Positions 21,084-21,787 of a stretch of DNA of 21,787 nt are shown one piece after another. The notes under the pieces are model-generated. The model saw only the letters and a list, made by a program, of their open reading frames with translations. It did no database searches and was not told the DNA's origin. Numbering within the stretch: the stretch's first letter is position 1; every line of letters begins with the position of its first letter. The DNA comes from an uncultured Solirubrobacterales bacterium (GTDB taxonomy: Bacteria > Actinomycetota > Thermoleophilia > Solirubrobacterales > Solirubrobacteraceae). The DNA is taken from contig CAIKSH010000072.1 in assembly GCA_903830015.1 (NCBI GenBank), forward strand, positions 1 through 21,787, in the 5' to 3' direction. The position numbers and the translations under genes are program-made.

Positions 21084-21787
21084 CTAGAGGATGCCCCGGC
21101 GCCGGAACGCCCAGAGCATTCCGCCAAGCAGGACGACCATCGCGCCGACGATCAGCCAGAAGCCTTCCACCTGTCCCTGCCCGGGCACGTGGACGTTCAT
21201 GCCGAAGATGCTGGCGATCAGGGTAAGCGGCAGGAGGATCACGCTGAACGCGGTCAGGATGCGAAGGATGTTGTTTAGCTGGTGGGAGAGGACCGACTCG
21301 TTGGTCTCCTCGAGGGCCTCGACGACCTCCTTGAAGTTCTCGAGCATGTCCCAGACCCGCTCGGAGGCGTCGTTGATGTCGTCGAAGTACATCTCAAGGT
21401 CGTCGGCGATATAGCGGCTTGTCGTGCGCTCGAGATCCACCAGGGCGGGCCGCATCGGCCGCACGATGGTGCGGAAGTTGATGACCTCCTGCTTGGCCGT
21501 GAAGAGCTCCCGTACCACCTCGTTCGAGCGCCCCTCGAAGACTCCGTCCTCCAGCGCCTCGAGCTTCGCGCCGATCTTGCGCAGCATCGGAAACGAGGCG
21601 TCGACCGAGTCGTCGACGATCCGGTAAAGCAGGTAGCCGGCCCCCTTCCCGAAGAGCTGGTCGCGAAACTCGCTGTCGTTACGGCAGCGCTCGAAGAGGT
21701 AGTCGAGTGCGGCGATCGGCCGGTTGGGGATCGTGATCACGTAGTCGGGGCCCACGAAGACGTCGAGCTCGGCCGCGTTGAGGCGTC
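21084..21787 (-). CDS. corA: CorA-family divalent metal transporter, 5' end off the window
   Basis: The frame is open to the right window edge and gives 233 residues of C-terminal sequence; the N-terminal cytoplasmic domain is partly missing. The visible part starts RLNAAELDVFVGPDYVITIP, the end of the CorA alpha/beta domain. It continues through the long stalk helices (ALEDGVFEGRSNEVVRELF, YFDDINDASERVWDMLENF, ESVLSHQLNNILRILTAFSV) to TM1, the G-M-N signature in IFGMNVHVPG, TM2 (FWLIVGAMVVLLGGMLWAF) and a basic RRRG tail. CorA pentamers conduct Mg2+ (or Co2+/Ni2+) inward. The extracytoplasmic loop after GMN is short and Gly/Gln-rich. An internal GTG at 21753 is not the start because the homology continues upstream of it. 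Confidence 0.93.
   Translation of the reverse strand, partial: RLNAAELDVFVGPDYVITIPNRPIAALDYLFERCRNDSEFRDQLFGKGAGYLLYRIVDDSVDASFPMLRKIGAKLEALEDGVFEGRSNEVVRELFTAKQEVINFRTIVRPMRPALVDLERTTSRYIADDLEMYFDDINDASERVWDMLENFKEVVEALEETNESVLSHQLNNILRILTAFSVILLPLTLIASIFGMNVHVPGQGQVEGFWLIVGAMVVLLGGMLWAFRRRGIL

Noticed and set aside
21753..21755. The GTG as the true start of the CorA gene
   Set aside because: The frame stays open to the window edge, and the residues upstream (ELDVFVGPDYVITIP) match the CorA domain.

Overview
The window is high-GC (by eye roughly two thirds or more), tightly packed bacterial chromosome with no gene-free stretch over 300 bases. I see no rRNA, tRNA, CRISPR array or insertion sequence. 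The gene content and order (pdxS-pdxT ... yebC ... ruvC-ruvA-ruvB ... secDF ... recJ-rel) combine an actinobacterial pdxST/yebC/ruvCAB block with a fused SecDF and a recJ-rel pair of the kind familiar from Bacillota. With the GC content and protein style, this suggests a deep-branching actinomycete, perhaps Thermoleophilia/Solirubrobacterales. That placement is inference from memory of gene order, not a search.

Layout. (1) 1-499, minus strand: the first 45 codons of an acyl-CoA dehydrogenase, a perfect 9+9 bp inverted repeat at its promoter, and a small unknown protein. (2) 558-2975, plus strand: an RpiR-type HTH/SIS regulator, then pdxS and pdxT, the two subunits of PLP synthase. (3) 2990-8186: a sugar-metabolism segment with a GT4 glycosyltransferase (+), a metallo-beta-lactamase-fold hydrolase and a phosphomannomutase/phosphoglucomutase (both -, ATGA-coupled), then a glucose-1-phosphate cytidylyltransferase-like enzyme and an extended SDR dehydratase/epimerase (both +). 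(4) 8223-11814, plus strand: yebC, a TetR regulator coupled to it, and ruvC-ruvA-ruvB. (5) 11850-15469, plus strand: a zinc-ribbon/PAS protein, a single-chain SecDF and a 90-residue membrane protein. (6) 15506-20127, plus strand: recJ overlapping rel. (7) 20103-21787, minus strand: a diacylglycerol-kinase-type lipid kinase and a CorA transporter cut by the right edge.

How it works together: PdxS/PdxT make pyridoxal phosphate. The mutase, cytidylyltransferase and SDR enzyme could form a short route from glucose-6-phosphate through glucose-1-phosphate and CDP-glucose to a 4-keto-6-deoxy sugar nucleotide, with the GT4 enzyme as a possible user. RuvABC and RecJ process recombination intermediates, SecDF drives late steps of protein export, and Rel controls (p)ppGpp.

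Two regulatory habits are visible. Genes that open a transcription unit tend to have a TAnnnT -10-like hexamer 6-9 bases before an ATG or GTG and no Shine-Dalgarno sequence, which suggests leaderless mRNAs. Genes inside a unit start in ATGA, GTGA or TGATG overlaps. I found no convincing wholly new system. The most unusual items are the zinc-ribbon/PAS protein in front of secDF, the sugar segment splitting pdxST from yebC, the RpiR regulator beside pdxST with an altered SIS site, and the operator-like palindrome on the acyl-CoA dehydrogenase promoter.
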